DNA of 36,673 bases from Perkinsus olseni (GCA_013115135.1 JABANP010000517.1:1-36673), one strand, 5' to 3'; shown: positions 21,405-33,438, counted from the stretch's first letter. A program made the numbers and translations. The notes: generated from the sequence alone by a model not told the origin.

Positions 21405-22564
21405 TCTCGCCATATAGCTGTGCATCAGATTCCCTTGTTCTACAGCTTCTCGGGCTACTCACTCTGTGACTTCATCATCGTCATTACAGTAGTTTTATTC
21501 GTGGTCGTCATTGCCTGCGTTCGATGGATCGTTGCATCCTTCGTAGGAGCATGTCTAGCCATAACGGTATGGTTGTCAACCATTATCGTTACTTTAGTAG
21601 TGCACAGTCTTGTACCATCGCTCCACCAAAACACCCTTTCCCTGTAAAGTCAGGGCTGCTACTGTTTGCTTCGATTCTGAAAATCGATATCAACCCCGCC
21701 TTTCCGCCTTTTGCGTGCGGTGGGAGTGCATAGCCGGTGAGAGTTTTCTGTCTGTCTTCTCGTAGTATTTGCCCCTTCATCTCGGGGGAGCCTGTCCGTG
21801 CCCTCGCCGGGGATAGTACAACTCCACTTCCCCTTGTCGACGACGTCCTCGGCTCATCGCAGTTACCTGGCGTAGTTCCTCATACTGTCGCGTTTCTATG
21901 GGCGTATAGAAGTTGATTGTGTTGAGTGGCGGTTACGTCATCGAACGGCAAGCGGGATGGAGGTCTGATCCCGTAGGGATCCCCGTCCACGGAAGCGGCC
22001 GCGAATTGCACTCTTCTTTCAACGAGGTCTTCGAGAGGCAACTTGTGCATGTCGAACCGCGATTGCTGTTTGTAGCATTACATGCGGCCTCGGCACGGCA
22101 ACTATGCCGAGCGTGCGCGCATCTGCGCGGGCGCACGTGCTGCGATCTTATGAAGCGGTCATCGCAGCCAATGAGCGCGACAACGATGCCGCAGCAGTAA
22201 CAGTTTTCTCTCCATTGGCCATCATTATCGTGGTCATATTCTAGAATCGATTATCATGATGTCCCAAGGGTCCTGCGTTCGGACTATTTCCAACCAGCTA
22301 TGGCCGTGTGTTAAAAAGTTGCTCTCAGTGGAATCTCATGCAGTCGATGTTGAGTTTATTATCAATTGTCATATGCTGAGGATCAATGCTTTACCAGTAG
22401 GGATGGAATAGTGGTCCTCAGAGTTAGGATGCCTCTCAAATTGCAGTCCTCAAACATGTCAGCTGCCCATGGCAGAGGTCTGATGAGCATCAGCATCCCC
22501 AAGACACCTATATGATAATTGCCTCAACTCCCACCATTCACAGTCCCTCGGATTTTCATGTCCG
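21405..22564. other. Intergenic with two doubtful ORFs
   Basis: Right after MFS-B, a frame without ATG (to 21647) reads very hydrophobic residues, probably by chance in 3' UTR. Near 22080-22245 another plus-strand frame ends with YEAVIAANERDNDAAA and a hydrophobic tail (FSPLAIIIVVIF), like a tail-anchored protein. I could not find its start. The stretch GCGTGCGCGCATCTGCGCGGG near 22111 is GC-rich and self-complementary. Confidence 0.3.
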
Positions 22565-24689
22565 ATGCCCCACAAAGATCCCCTCCCTGTTGATGACTAT
22601 TATCGTCTCGGTTTCTGGCAGCGTTTCTGCTACAGTATCGGACATCACCCTCGGCGAGTAGCCGAAGTGACCTTGTTATACGTCATGGTCTTCGTAGAAT
22701 GGATGGGTATTACGGTCATAGCCCCCTCACGCTATGGTAAGCTTTTTCGTAGTAGCATGATCTGCCGGGTGATCGTGCTGAGAGTATATGCCTAGGTTCA
22801 TAGAGAAGCTGAGCCCCGATATGGACGAAGGCTCAGCTGCCTCTATCATGGTTGCCTCCTACGCCATTGGTACCACCTTGGGCTCCTTGGTCTCAGGGCC
22901 GATATCTGATAGGCAAGTCGAGGCAAGACTGTGGCTGCCGAGCTCTCAACGTGTTGCTACTCCTTCAGGGTCGGCCGTCGACCAGTCCTTCTCACCGGGC
23001 TCGTACTGTGTGCCACCTCCTACTTCCTAGCTGCCAATGCCTGGAACATTATAAGTTTTGCGTGCTTCCGAGCACTTGGCGGCTTGGCAACAGGTCTTCG
23101 GACTCGTCCAGGACCGTCCATTCATCGTCGCGTAGTCTTAAATTCTCAGGCAATCGACCAGCCTTGGTCGCATATTTAGTGGACACATCTGATCCCCGCG
23201 ATTTAACATTTTATGGTGTCCTCCTCTCCCTATCAGTCAACGCAGGCATCAGTATAGGGCCGATGATAGGTAACCGTAATTGCTGCCCAGCTCATCTGTT
23301 GTTCGCTATCCCGCGCTCCTCTGCAGGTGGCGCTCTCGCTCTGGTGACTATCGAGGTACCCCTCTACTTCTTCGGAGGCGTTTGCTCCGCTCTATTCGTT
23401 TTGTTGTTCGTCATCCTTCGAGAGTCTCGTCAGAATCGACCTGCAAATGCCACCAATGACGACAGGCGGCCGTCGTCAAGTTCTCCCCGTAAGGATCTTG
23501 GGTTGAAATACTGTGTCAGATTCGGGAATGAGTTTTTCTGGTCCTTCGTTGCAGATTCCACTCAAGGAGTCCATCCGAGCAAATGGTTGATACCAACGAC
23601 TGCCCTGCTGGCTTTCATAGGCTTCTGTGCACAGTAAGTCGTTGAGGGGGGTTCACAGGCGGGTGTCTACTATAGTCGGCGCCTCGAAGTACTGAAGACG
23701 CTCACTGGATCGAGTTATCAGTCAGAAAACTGCCCAACTCCCCGAGCCGTTCGTTCATACTCGTTAGGACCCGTAACTGGTCGGGAACTGATTTGAAAAA
23801 AGACACAAAGACAACAAAGAATTGGGCTTTTAAGACATATGTAACGTGTTGGTCGTTCAGATACTTGCTCACGGGCTGGTCCACTGTATTTGGCCTCCTC
23901 GGTGCGGAAAGATACGGTCTGAACTCCTGCCCAAAATGGACTCGCGTTGGGCCTACAGGCCTGTGTCATAATTCTGCTCTGCATTCTCTACATCCCTATC
24001 ACTGGTGAGAGTCAGGCTTGCCAAATGCCGATAGCTCAACTGTTTAGAACACCTTCTGAGCCCGGCTTTGACCGGGACGGTTGGGCCTGGCTATCAGCTG
24101 CCTCCTCGTCATCGTGCCCTTCCTGCATAACGTCTACTGGACAGCGGTTCTTGGAACGGTTGTTGGCGTTGGATGTGAGTTATCGCTCTCTGGTGCACCT
24201 GCGCCAGACTAGAGCGTTCATCCGAGTTTCGTGGTTCCGCTGCCATCATGGAGAGAGCCCACTTCTCAATAATTCGCCTTTATTGGGAATGAGATCCCTC
24301 TTTGCTCCACCCCGTAGGTTCACTCTTCTTCTCCGGGCATTGCGTACTTCGTCAATATCATATCTCCTGGCAGTAGAAGGGGCTTCCTGAGTTCCCTCCT
24401 GTATACTTCCTCGAACTTAGGTAGGCTCCTTTCACGAGGGAAGGAGTTCCACGGAGCTCCGCTACCTCTTCCCAGGTGCTATTTGTGGGCCCATCATCAG
24501 TGGTATCTTGTATGATGCCGATTCAGCCCGAAGGGCTTTACCCGTTCTACTGCTTTCTGGCATTATCTTTTCTGGCCACTATTTGCTGTAGGTTGCAGGC
24601 GATGCTGGCAGATAGCGCCTCTCATGACTATCTCAGGTGGTATCGTGGATCGTGGTATCAAGTACACATTGCGCCGGCTCAGCACTTGA
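22565..24689 (+). pseudogene. MFS-C transporter, five frameshifts
   Basis: Eleven exons align one-to-one with MFS-D: 22565-22736, 22796-22912, 22969-23093, 23150-23269, 23327-23488, 23555-23633, 23861-24004, 24048-24174, 24318-24420, 24476-24587 and 24637-24689. Exon 1 is one base short (172 versus 173). Exons 7, 8, 9 and 10 are each one base long (144/143, 127/126, 103/102, 112/111). Every change shifts the frame. Exons 2-6 are open and encode motif A (SGPISDRVGRRPV) and motif C (GISIGPMIGG). Intron 2 begins GCAAGT instead of GTAAGT. Intron 5 (66 nt) has no stop and could be mistaken for coding sequence. It is closest to MFS-D, so a recent duplicate that is decaying, unless the indels are base-calling errors. 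Confidence 0.85.
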
Positions 24690-25262
24690 TTCGAGAGCCC
24701 TGATAACAACAAGGCAAACGGTCATCCCAATTGGCATTCTCTTCGACTAGCCCTCTTGAGAAATTCTCGGAGTTCTCGATCATCCTCAGTGGTGTCTTGA
24801 TGCTTGTCCCTTTTGTTGATTCGCTGTTGGAATCTCCGCTCGGAGGTGTTGAGAGCATTTGCAAACAATACTCGATGATGTTATGCATACGTCCGTACCC
24901 GTACGAAGATACTTGTAGTATGAGTCTTATCTCTTTTGTTGTTGTGAGTCTCACGTGTCTCTTCCAATTGCCGCTTTGACGGCTGATAGTCTCAATTTGT
25001 CAGTTTTGTGTTGTGATCGCTAAATCGGGAGAGGCATCGAAGTGGCACAGGACGTTTGAATTATCGCCGTATCAACGTATTCCAGGGGAGGTTGGCGAGA
25101 GGAGTCTTAATTGAGCGCCAGTCAGTATCAGCTTTCTCTGTGCGCCTGCTAACGTGTAACCTGATGCAGGGGTTAATCCCTCGAGAGCCGTAGTATGCCC
25201 GAAACGTCTTCATGATTGGTGACTATCTTCAACTCTCTATTGGATAATCCTTTTCAAGTTCG
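24690..25262. other. Intergenic, promoter of MFS-D
   Basis: No supported gene or repeat in this 573-bp gap. Confidence 0.4.
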
Positions 25263-27518
25263 ATGGCCCTTAAAGATCCCGTCCCCGTTGACGAGTATCA
25301 TAGTCTCGGTATCTGGCAGCGTTTCTGGTACAGTCTCAGACATCATCCTCGCCGAGTGGCTGAGGTCACTTTATTGCTACTTATGATCCTCGTTGAATGG
25401 ATGGGTATAACCATCATAGCGCCTCTCACTCCATGGTGAGTCCCATCCAGCGCCAAAATCAGCATGCGACATTCGCAGGTTCATAGAGAAGCTGAGTCCG
25501 CATATGGACGAAGGCGCAGCAGCCTCTATTATGATAGCCTCCTACGCTGCTGGTACCACACTGGGCTCCCTTGTTTCAGGACCGATATCTGATAGGTAAG
25601 TCCAATGAGGGCTGTCGTGGATGGTTGTTATGCTCTCAGCGCTTTCTTCCCATTTCAGAGTCGGCCGTCGGCCCGTCTTCCTCGCTGGGCTCATGCTGTA
25701 TGCGACATCGTATTTTCTCGCTGCCAATGCCTGGAATCTTATAAGTTTCGCCTGCTTCCGAGCACTCGGCGGTGTCGCAGCAGGTATCAGACTCAACCAC
25801 AGTCCCTCAACGCTGCGTCGGCATTTTCTCAGGCAATCGACCTGTTTTTATCGCGTTCTTAGTGGACACCTCTGATCCAAGGGATTTAACTTTCTATGGT
25901 GCCCTCCTCTCCATATCAGTCAACGTAGGTATCTGTATAGGGCCGATGATAGGTGAGCAATATCCATTTTGGGCTCATCCAAGCCTCGACGATACGCTTG
26001 TCCTTGCAGGTGGTGCTCTTGCTCTGGTGAAACTTGAGTTCCCCCTCTACCTTTTCGGGGGCGTTTCATCCGTTCTACTCGTTTTGTTGTTCTTCATCCT
26101 TCGAGAGTCTCATCATAATCGGTCTACGAATACCACAACTGATGCGGGTCGTTCTATGGCCAATAATACCACATGTAAAAAATTCCACAGTATCCGACCT
26201 GGAATATAAAAGTTCTTCTGTCAGATGAACGTCGACAACAAGCCCCTCCAAACAAGTGGCTTATGCCAACAACCACTTTGTTAGCGCTCATCGCGTTCTG
26301 TGCACAGTAAGTCACTGGAGAGGAGGCGTCCAGTCAGGTCGAGTTGCTCAGAGCCGCTCTGAACAACTCGATGCTCGCCCCGAGTTGGGCAGTTAGGGTA
26401 GGTTAGAGCGAGAGTCGACCTATCGTGTTGTATTCAATCGCCCCAAGAACAACCAACCGCCTGGTTCAGTTTCAGAGGCAGTGCGCGCACTCCCAAACAT
26501 CGCCAGTTGCATCAGCCTGATGTACAGGAGTCTTCCACGTGGCGGAATGAACCGTCGCCGTCTCGGTTTCAACGTAGATTCGTCGTGCTCGTTTGATACA
26601 GTCCCCCCAGATACATGCTTACGGGCTGGTCCACCGTATTTGGCCTTCTCGGTGCGGAGAGATACGGCCTGAATTCTGCTGAGAATGGACTGGCCTTCGG
26701 CGTCCAAGGATGCGTCATGATTCTGCTCTGCATCTGCTACATCCCTATCACTAGTGAGCTATCAGCTCCCGACAGGCCTAGCTCAGCCAGGCTTCATCAC
26801 AATGCAGTTTCTGGGCATTTCAGAGCACCTTCTGAGCCCGGCTTTGACCGCGGCCGCGGGCCTGGCCGTGAGCTCCCTCCTCATCATCGTTCCCTTTCTG
26901 CATAGTATTTACTGGACGACGGCGATCGGGACAGTCGCGGGCGTTGGATGTGAGTAACCAGTGGGTCACCGGGGCCTGCTTGCTTCCAAGTCGGAGTCTC
27001 TGAGAAACGAGAAGGGACAGTTCTCAGCGCTCGTGAGATCGCTATGGAAGTTTCTCTCTAGCACAGTCAATGTGAGGGACCCCTTCTCTCTGCCTCAGGT
27101 TTCCTCTTCTTCTCGGGCATCGCCTACTTCATCAACATCGTCTCTCCGGGGGGCAGAAGAGGGTTACGCGGCTCCCTTGTTATGACTTCATCGAATGCTG
27201 GTGAGTTTTTCGTCTAGAAGGATCTCGCCACGAGTTTCTCCGGATTTCTCGTTTCAGAAACGCCATGCAAATCTCACTTACCAGGTGCTGTGTGTGGGCC
27301 CATCATCAGTGGTGTGCTATATGATGCCGATCCGGGCCGAAGGGCTTACCCATTTTATGCCTCTCTTGTCGTATCGATTTTGGCCGCACTTTGCTGTGAG
27401 TGACCAGCTACGATTATTCGCGTGGGTTGTGGCTCAGATTGTCATCCCAGGTGGTATAGTGGATCGTGGCATCAAGTATACATTGCGGTGGATGGAGCGA
27501 GCGAGGCCCGGGACTTGA
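25263..27518 (+). CDS. MFS-D transporter, DHA1-like, intact
   Basis: Eleven exons join in phase to 1332 nt, 443 residues, TGA stop: 25263-25435, 25479-25595, 25659-25783, 25833-25952, 26010-26174, 26225-26306, 26611-26753, 26824-26949, 27099-27200, 27285-27395 and 27451-27518. The start MALKDPVPVDEYHSLGIW matches the family N-terminus. Motif A (SGPISDRVGRRPV, near 91-103) and motif C (GICIGPMIGG, near 170-180) mark a DHA1-type proton antiporter fold with 12 helices. The loop between helices 6 and 7 is short (~40 residues) and split by an extra intron that MFS-B lacks. C-terminal helices include FFSGIAYFINIVSP and GPIISGVLYDAD. The substrate is not inferable. Intron 6 is 304 nt and carries a hairpin; the others are 43-149 nt. 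Confidence 0.88.
26340..26370. repeat. Hairpin inside MFS-D intron 6
   Basis: CGAGTTG...TCAGAGC pairs with GCTCTGA...CAACTCG, a 15-bp stem with one C/A mismatch and a single-base loop. It sits at the same intron position (before the helix-7 exon) as the hairpin in MFS-B, though the sequence differs. Confidence 0.75.
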
Positions 27519-29605
27519 CCTCTCTACTGACAGCGGAGAGTAGATAGCTGCGTCCCGCACCTTCGATCAGCGAGGAATGGTTGCAGTTAGTCGCCGACGA
27601 CGACTCGTCGTTGATGTTTCGGTTGCTGCATCTTTTGTTGTTGCCCTTGCACCATCACGTGTTTTGGTGCCGTTAGATTTATTTTCGGGCAGTGCCCTAT
27701 GTGCGGTGGTCTGCCGAAGTTTCAAGATGATACCCAATGTCATCAGTCTTACGCAACCTCATGTCGCAAGAGATATTATAGTCGTCACTGAGCTGTCGCG
27801 CCGAGTCGTCCCTGCGCACGGCTTGTCCTCTCGATTCGCTGGTTCTGCGTTATGATGGCCGGGCCACAGGTGACCGATGGTGAAGTATCCAAGACTGACA
27901 GGGAAGACGGACAGAACCATAGGATAGAGAATTGTGCGTAGATCCAGGATCTGCGATGCTATCTGTTTTATTCTTTGGTTGGTTTCGATGAAAATTGATT
28001 GCGCGTTTTTACACTTCGCGCGTACACTCTCTTGCATTCGATTAAGACGTTGCATTAACTATTATAAATCTCCTGGCGGTCAGGAGCCGGTCAGGGAACT
28101 ATGGGACGGAGAGATTCGATTCAGTATCAATATGTTCTGAAGGTGATCCGGGAGAGTGTGCACCAGACTTGCCCGCAACTGAGTTGAGTGGAGTAGTGGA
28201 GAGGATCCGAATTCCTGCTCCAGTTCTTCCCACTCCAAGAGCCCGAGGTTTAGAGAGGATGACTGCTAGCTCATGGGTGCTAGCCATAAGGGTGAGCAGA
28301 CCAGAATTCGGCCACCAGTCGAACCGGAGAATGTTGCTCACCATGTGCCAGACACGGCAAGTATGCTTGTACAGGTGAATGACCGTTGATCATCCAACCC
28401 AATAGCGAAGACGCAAGTTGTCCTAGGCCACCGAGAAGTGCCCAGCTGTTACTGAAGGTCTGGTTCTAGCGATGTAAATCCTCTCGTGACTGCTCATCTG
28501 CTACTACTACTTCCGATAGACCGTTCAGCAGTCACCTGATGAAAATATAGTCATCCGAATTTTATCCTTGCCTGCCGTGGAGAGCTTGTAGGATAGCTCA
28601 AGTATAAATTTCGATTTCGCGGCCGCCAGTTCAGTGCCGCCCAGTGTCGTTCTCCTTCGCCATACGGTGTCACAGACAGACTCACACATGCAATTGATGA
28701 ATTTGATAGTTGCAGGGAGATGTAACCTACGTCACGTAGGGAGTAAACCTCGACGGGCTTAGCTCGGTGTAATTCTCCGGGCTTCAAGATAGCGAGCCTC
28801 GGGAGAACGTCGCTATGCACATAGGATCTGTCATCGATATTAGAGTCAATCTTCATCGAGCTTCGAGTTTCGAAGTCCCTGCAATGCTGCGTTTATAATT
28901 TAACGCCGGTTCCGGTTTGGTTAGATAACGGCTTAGTTAGGCACGTCGAAAAGGGTTTAACTAATGCTGCAATGTTGCTCAGGGAACCATGCGCTGGCAG
29001 AACGTCCGGGTCGGCGTGGTAGAAACGGACCTCAGAGATGGGGTGCAGAGATAGATACGCCAATTATTTCTAGCAATAGACAGGCATATAGTCCTTGGGC
29101 GGCTGCAGAAACCTCTCACGGGTAATGTGTCTAGCCGACCTACTATTTTGGGAGTTTGGGTGCAAACGGCCGCACCCGCAGAGCATTCTCAGCGGACCCG
29201 TTGTGAGCTGGCCCGTTGGTAGCACAGATAGTCTTTGCCCGAGGAAGGGGGTAACACGTCAAGACAAATTTCGGTGGGAACAACAGAGATGGACGGTTGG
29301 CCTTGGCAACAACATTTTACATCGCTCTTTTGTTTCAATTCTTCTTCGGTCCACCGGAAAACATCCGTCATCACTAGCTCACTGGCAACTCGAAGCTGTT
29401 ATTTGCTATTCCGGACACATTCAACAACATGATATACATACATCATTTATAAACACATGAACACATCAATACAATAAATCAAAGAAATAGGATGATCACT
29501 TCGACCTTCCAAAGGTCTTTTCTGAGGAACTTCCTCACGCTACCGAATTTTTCCCTTCATCAGTTTTCGCCAGATTTTTCCAGCGCACGAGCTCTTTCCT
29601 CGTCA
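27519..29605. other. Gene-poor stretch
   Basis: An ATG-initiated frame at 27577-27855 encodes 92 residues with an RRRR start and a hydrophobic stretch, without recognised motif. Minus-strand frames at 28551-28856 and around 28100-28340 also lack motifs. No repeats or RNA genes were recognised. Confidence 0.35.
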
Positions 29606-30500
29606 TCACCCCTCGGCGCATCTGGTGCATTGCCTTCTTTTTCTAACCGCAGCATCAGATCCCTCATTAATTTGCTCCGTGGTGAAGAAGTCATCTCCCA
29701 TTTTTCCAGTATCAGGTTTCTTCGCTCCTTCTTCTTGCTCCAATTTGCGAACTTGCTTCTCGATTCTCTCAGTGTTCTCATGTACAAAATGAAACAACCA
29801 ATCCAGGTTTCCGCTCTTATAACCAACAGGTGCGTTGAGGGCAGCAAAATGGTATATTTTCTCGCATTTGAGTTGGTCATTATCTGATTGCCAGTCGATA
29901 CTCTCGATAAGAGGATTCAGAACGTCTCCCTTCAGATGGCCCAAGGGTGAGAAGGGACCTTCTTTAAGGAGAACTTTTTCGATATGGTTCCTCTTGTCAG
30001 TGCCCACCGGCCCCGCCTTGATCTCTGGATAGACCACCGTCCCGAGGTCTTCACTGTGTTCATAGGCTTCCACGACTAGCTCATCCTTGTCGTCTCTGAA
30101 ACCGAGAGTGCAGATGATAGCATTTCCAAAGAAGCAACGTTGACTCGCAACGAGTAACTCGTGCTTCCTTACTTTACAATTATGTCGCGCCGAAACCATG
30201 ACCCTTGTGGGAGAAGGCCTTCATAAAAGTGAAAGCCTTCTGTTCTGGATCCAGACGAGCCATGACCCGCACGTCTTCGCGCTTAGGTTATCCACAACCC
30301 GGCCTCCTCATGCTCCGTGGAGACGTACCAGTCGAAAACACAGAGACTTCCATCCTGCTTTTCTACAACATGGCTGATTTCGGTCTGACGCACAGGACCA
30401 GGAAATCGAGTCCCCGTTAGCGTAAAAGCTTACTTTAGCTGCGGAGGGCTTAAGATCGCTAAAGTCCACAGTCTGTTTTTTCTTCACCTGCAGGCACAAT
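29606..30500 (-). pseudogene. Unidentified gene, probably broken
   Basis: Three protein-like minus-strand segments follow each other in different frames. The first contains GPVRQTEISHVVEKQDGSL and FDWYVSTEHEEAGLW (near 30290-30420). The second contains VMARLDPEQKAFTFMKAFSH (near 30210-30265). The last, 29606 to about 30120, is open for ~170 residues with DELVVEAYEHSEDLGTVVYP, a predicted coiled coil (ENTERIEKQVRKLEQEEG) and a basic end. A plausible intron (GTAAGG to TTTCAG) precedes the last segment. No intron fits between the first two, where stops intervene. I do not recognise the family. It lies next to the hAT remnant on the same strand but shows no transposase motif. Confidence 0.4.
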
Positions 30501-30639
30501 CAGAGAAGCTAACGACTATCAACCTTATCAAATGTCGCTGAATGGTACTTACATCTGAGGCCTTGAGATCTTTCTCAATACTATGCATTGCCTTAAGTGA
30601 AGGTATGACGAGGAGCATGAGCAGAGCAGGCCCAGAAGC

Positions 30640-31478
30640 CGAGCGTATTGACGATGCTCAGATGTAATTTATGCGCTAAGCAAGTCAAGTGCACGAATCC
30701 AGCCTCCCCCATACCATACTCAGTTCTAAGTAGGTCCATAGCGCGGAAGTTGGAACTGGCGCTATCCGTGGTGATGGACCGTATCTTCCCCAAAGCAACC
30801 CGCAGCTTCCAACGAGGTGTATATGCATGATGCAATATTAGCACCGGTATGCCTTCCCTTGAGGTCTACGAAGTCGATTAGGCGTCGTCCGAGGGCCTTC
30901 GGCATCGTTATAGAAGTGAGCTACGATACCAACGAATGAGCTTCGTGAGCTTCGTGACCAAACATCACAAGTGATGCCGATATCTGGGATGCTGCTCAGC
31001 TCATCTGAAGACGAAAAAGTACCAGAAAGTACGACTGATGCTTCTCACCTGTGATGGCCTGACTGTGATGCTGGACTTTCTTCTTGATCTCTCGGGCGAG
31101 TGAACGCCGAGAGGGCATCACGAACGATACACATAAGGACTTCACGAACTTTTGAAATGCACTGTTCTCGACCACGTTCAAGGGAAGACCAGCCTCCACC
31201 ACAAGCTCGATAAGGGTTTCGAGAGAGAAAGTTCGCGCTCCTTTTTGTTTCGAAACCCTTTCGAATTCCGCCTCGGTCTCAGCTTCCCGAACAGTGCAGG
31301 ATTTTTCGTGCGCCCTTACACCACTCAAGCTGCCGCGATTCATTTTGATCTTCTTGAAGCAACGAGGGCACTCTGCCATCGGAACCTCTTCGCCCTCACC
31401 CTCCATGGGATCGACTCTGCGCCACTTCGGGAAATGCTTCTCCAGGCTTGTGGGTCGCTTGCGCGAAGCAGATGACAT
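30640..31478 (-). mobile_element. hAT-family transposase remnant with BED zinc finger
   Basis: The ATG at 31478 opens a frame to 30996. It has a BED-type zinc finger (CPRCFKKIKMNRGSLSG, then AHEKSC: C-x2-C...H-x3-C) and the hAT segment TLIELVVEAGLPLNVVENSA...MPSRRSL. Continuing in other frames are ITCDVWSRSSRSSFVGIVAH (first catalytic Asp), DFVDLKGRHTGANIA, and SITTDSASSNFRAMDLL (second Asp) with CLAHKLHL. At least two frameshifts separate these blocks and the C-terminal dimerisation domain is not seen, so it is inactive. An 8-bp palindrome (TTAATAAA G TTTATTAA, 31481-31497) lies three bases from the start codon. Terminal repeats were not found. Confidence 0.8.
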
Positions 31479-31497
31479 GGTTAATAAAGTTTATTAA

Positions 31498-32734
31498 ATA
31501 AACGGTTAAAGCCTTTGTGGTGGACTGGCTTAGAATAGCTTCCGAACTGACATCCAACTCAACTAGTCACATCAACAATACGAGAGAGTCTCTCGGAGAG
31601 ACGTTGCGCGCCGTGCAATGGGGTACTTCAATGAACCTCGCTTCGCCAGCGTGCGATACACGTTCTACGCTTTTACGGTACCGTAACTCGGTACGGTACG
31701 GCTTTCGAACCCGTAAACGTTCTTATCAATTTACGGACCGTAACCGTAATTTTGCCCATGTATACATTGGAGACCGAGTGTCAAGCCGATTAGTCGCATT
31801 TTGATACATAGGATGAATCGATGACAGCGGGATTCGCTAAGTAATCCAAAAAGATGTGTATAAAAGATCTACGGAGTGCGGAAGAGGCACCAGCAGCAGG
31901 TGAGAGTACGAATTCACTGCAATTGGTCGCTTACTCATCAGAGTTGCCAAGGCTAGGGATATCATACGTCAGCCCTTTGAGCACAGATTCGGCAGCGGAC
32001 AGAGCTGGCGATCAATCACCCTCAAGATGATTGTCACAATCGATGATGAAGGGGCCGTGGTCGACAGCTGGGGTAGCAGCAGTGCTCACGGGGGAGGGCG
32101 ATTCATTAGTGACGGAACCCTAGGTAACGCTGGACCTTCTGGAATCAGGAAGGACATTGTAAAAACAGAAGGAATTTTTCATTGCTTACTTCCTCCACTT
32201 CTGTTTGCCTGCCGCTCAAACACTTGAATGCTGATGGGCCAGTCGGCCACAGTGTGCTGCAGCAAAGCGAGAATATTCGACATTGCCAGGGGGGGACTTC
32301 ATTACGACGAACCCCATTGAAGCAGGACTATCAAACAAAGTACCACAATACAGACAGGCGTGGCGTTTACCGAGTTTTCCCGGGGTGGGGTGACCCCACT
32401 GGGGTCCAACGGAATTCTGCCGCCTCCAAGGCAACCAGAGGATTTTCTTGACCTCGCCGAACCCGGAGAAATACTACTCTAAGATGCTCGCCGAAAGAAA
32501 CTTGCCGAAACGACTAGCATGCAAGAAACCTCTTAAGTGTCTCGCATACCGAAGCTTATGGATGATGAAGGAAGATGCACGCCTCCTTCACTCGATTAAG
32601 CTGCTTCAAGGGGTCCGAAAGATGGTAGCCGCCTCCGAGTTCGGCGGCGCTCATCCTGAAGCTGCTCGTGATACGTGCTACAGGCCAATAGAAGGGCTTC
32701 GTTGAGGTGCTAAGGAGTGCACATCATATATACT
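31498..32734. other. Non-coding, palindromic TTACGG cluster
   Basis: Around 31668-31755, TTACGGTACCGTAA and several TACGG/CCGTA words are packed together, the same motif that fills the element at the right end of the window. At 32392-32406 lies GACCCCACTGGGGTC, repeated at 36119. No gene was recognised. An open frame near 32448-32705 has no motif. Confidence 0.4.
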
Positions 32735-33348
32735 GGAGATGCACCCCCGTTGTATAATACGCTAGCGTAATACGCATTACGCATTACACAACGCGTAATG
32801 GCTCTATTTTACGCACATTACGCGTAAAACGCGTGGAGTGTATTACACAACTGTGGCCAGTACGCGCCTGGCGTACTGGGTCCGTACGCGCTTAACGTAG
32901 ATATTATATGAGAGGTATTGTCCCAACTTTCAATAACACAAAGTCGATTCCCGTCTCCTGGTGATACAAAAAAATCAAAATTAATGAGAATTCGACAAGC
33001 ACAGACCAAGGAAGTGATCGACAGACTCGCGTTTGCCATTTGAAACGTGTTTTGTCTGAGTTTCTGTGATCCAGGAGTGCTTTGAAATTAAGAAGTGCCG
33101 ATTGAATTCATAATAGACTGTCGTCTAAGTACGCATGATAACATGTATTTACGCGTTATTTCACGTGGTTTTACGCATATAATACTCGATATTCTCGCGC
33201 GAAGTGTAAAACGCGTTTTACACCTGCCATTACGCGTACTACGCGTTAATACGCATAATAGCTCCGCGTGTTCACGCGTAATGGCGTATTTCGCATGCGT
33301 AATTACACTGGCGCCAAACTGTTTTACGCGTTATGCAGGTGCATCTCC
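32735..33348. mobile_element. MITE/foldback-like element rich in TTACGCG
   Basis: GGAGATGCACC at 32735-32745 is mirrored by GGTGCATCTCC at 33338-33348. Both ends are flanked by ACT, a candidate 3-bp target duplication. Inside, both arms are crowded with TTACGCGTAA, ACGCGT and GCGTAATACGC words, while the centre (about 32950-33110) is ordinary sequence. No coding capacity. A 3-bp duplication suits CACTA or Harbinger-like transposition, but the 11-bp repeats do not match either consensus. Confidence 0.6.
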
Positions 33349-33438
33349 ACTGATCGATGGAGAGCTGAGCGATGGAGCATTCCAGTCAGCTGAAAGTCAC
33401 ATCAGCAACTCTCAAGTTGAGAGTATCAACAGCAATAA

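Noticed and set aside
22852..23637. 261-residue continuous plus-strand ORF
   Set aside because: It runs in the wrong frame through the early MFS-C exons and then reads through exons 4-6 and stop-free introns. Only its later half overlaps real coding sequence.
22565..24689. Programmed frameshifting in MFS-C
   Set aside because: Five shifts of both signs, absent from close paralogues, fit decay or base-calling error better than recoding.
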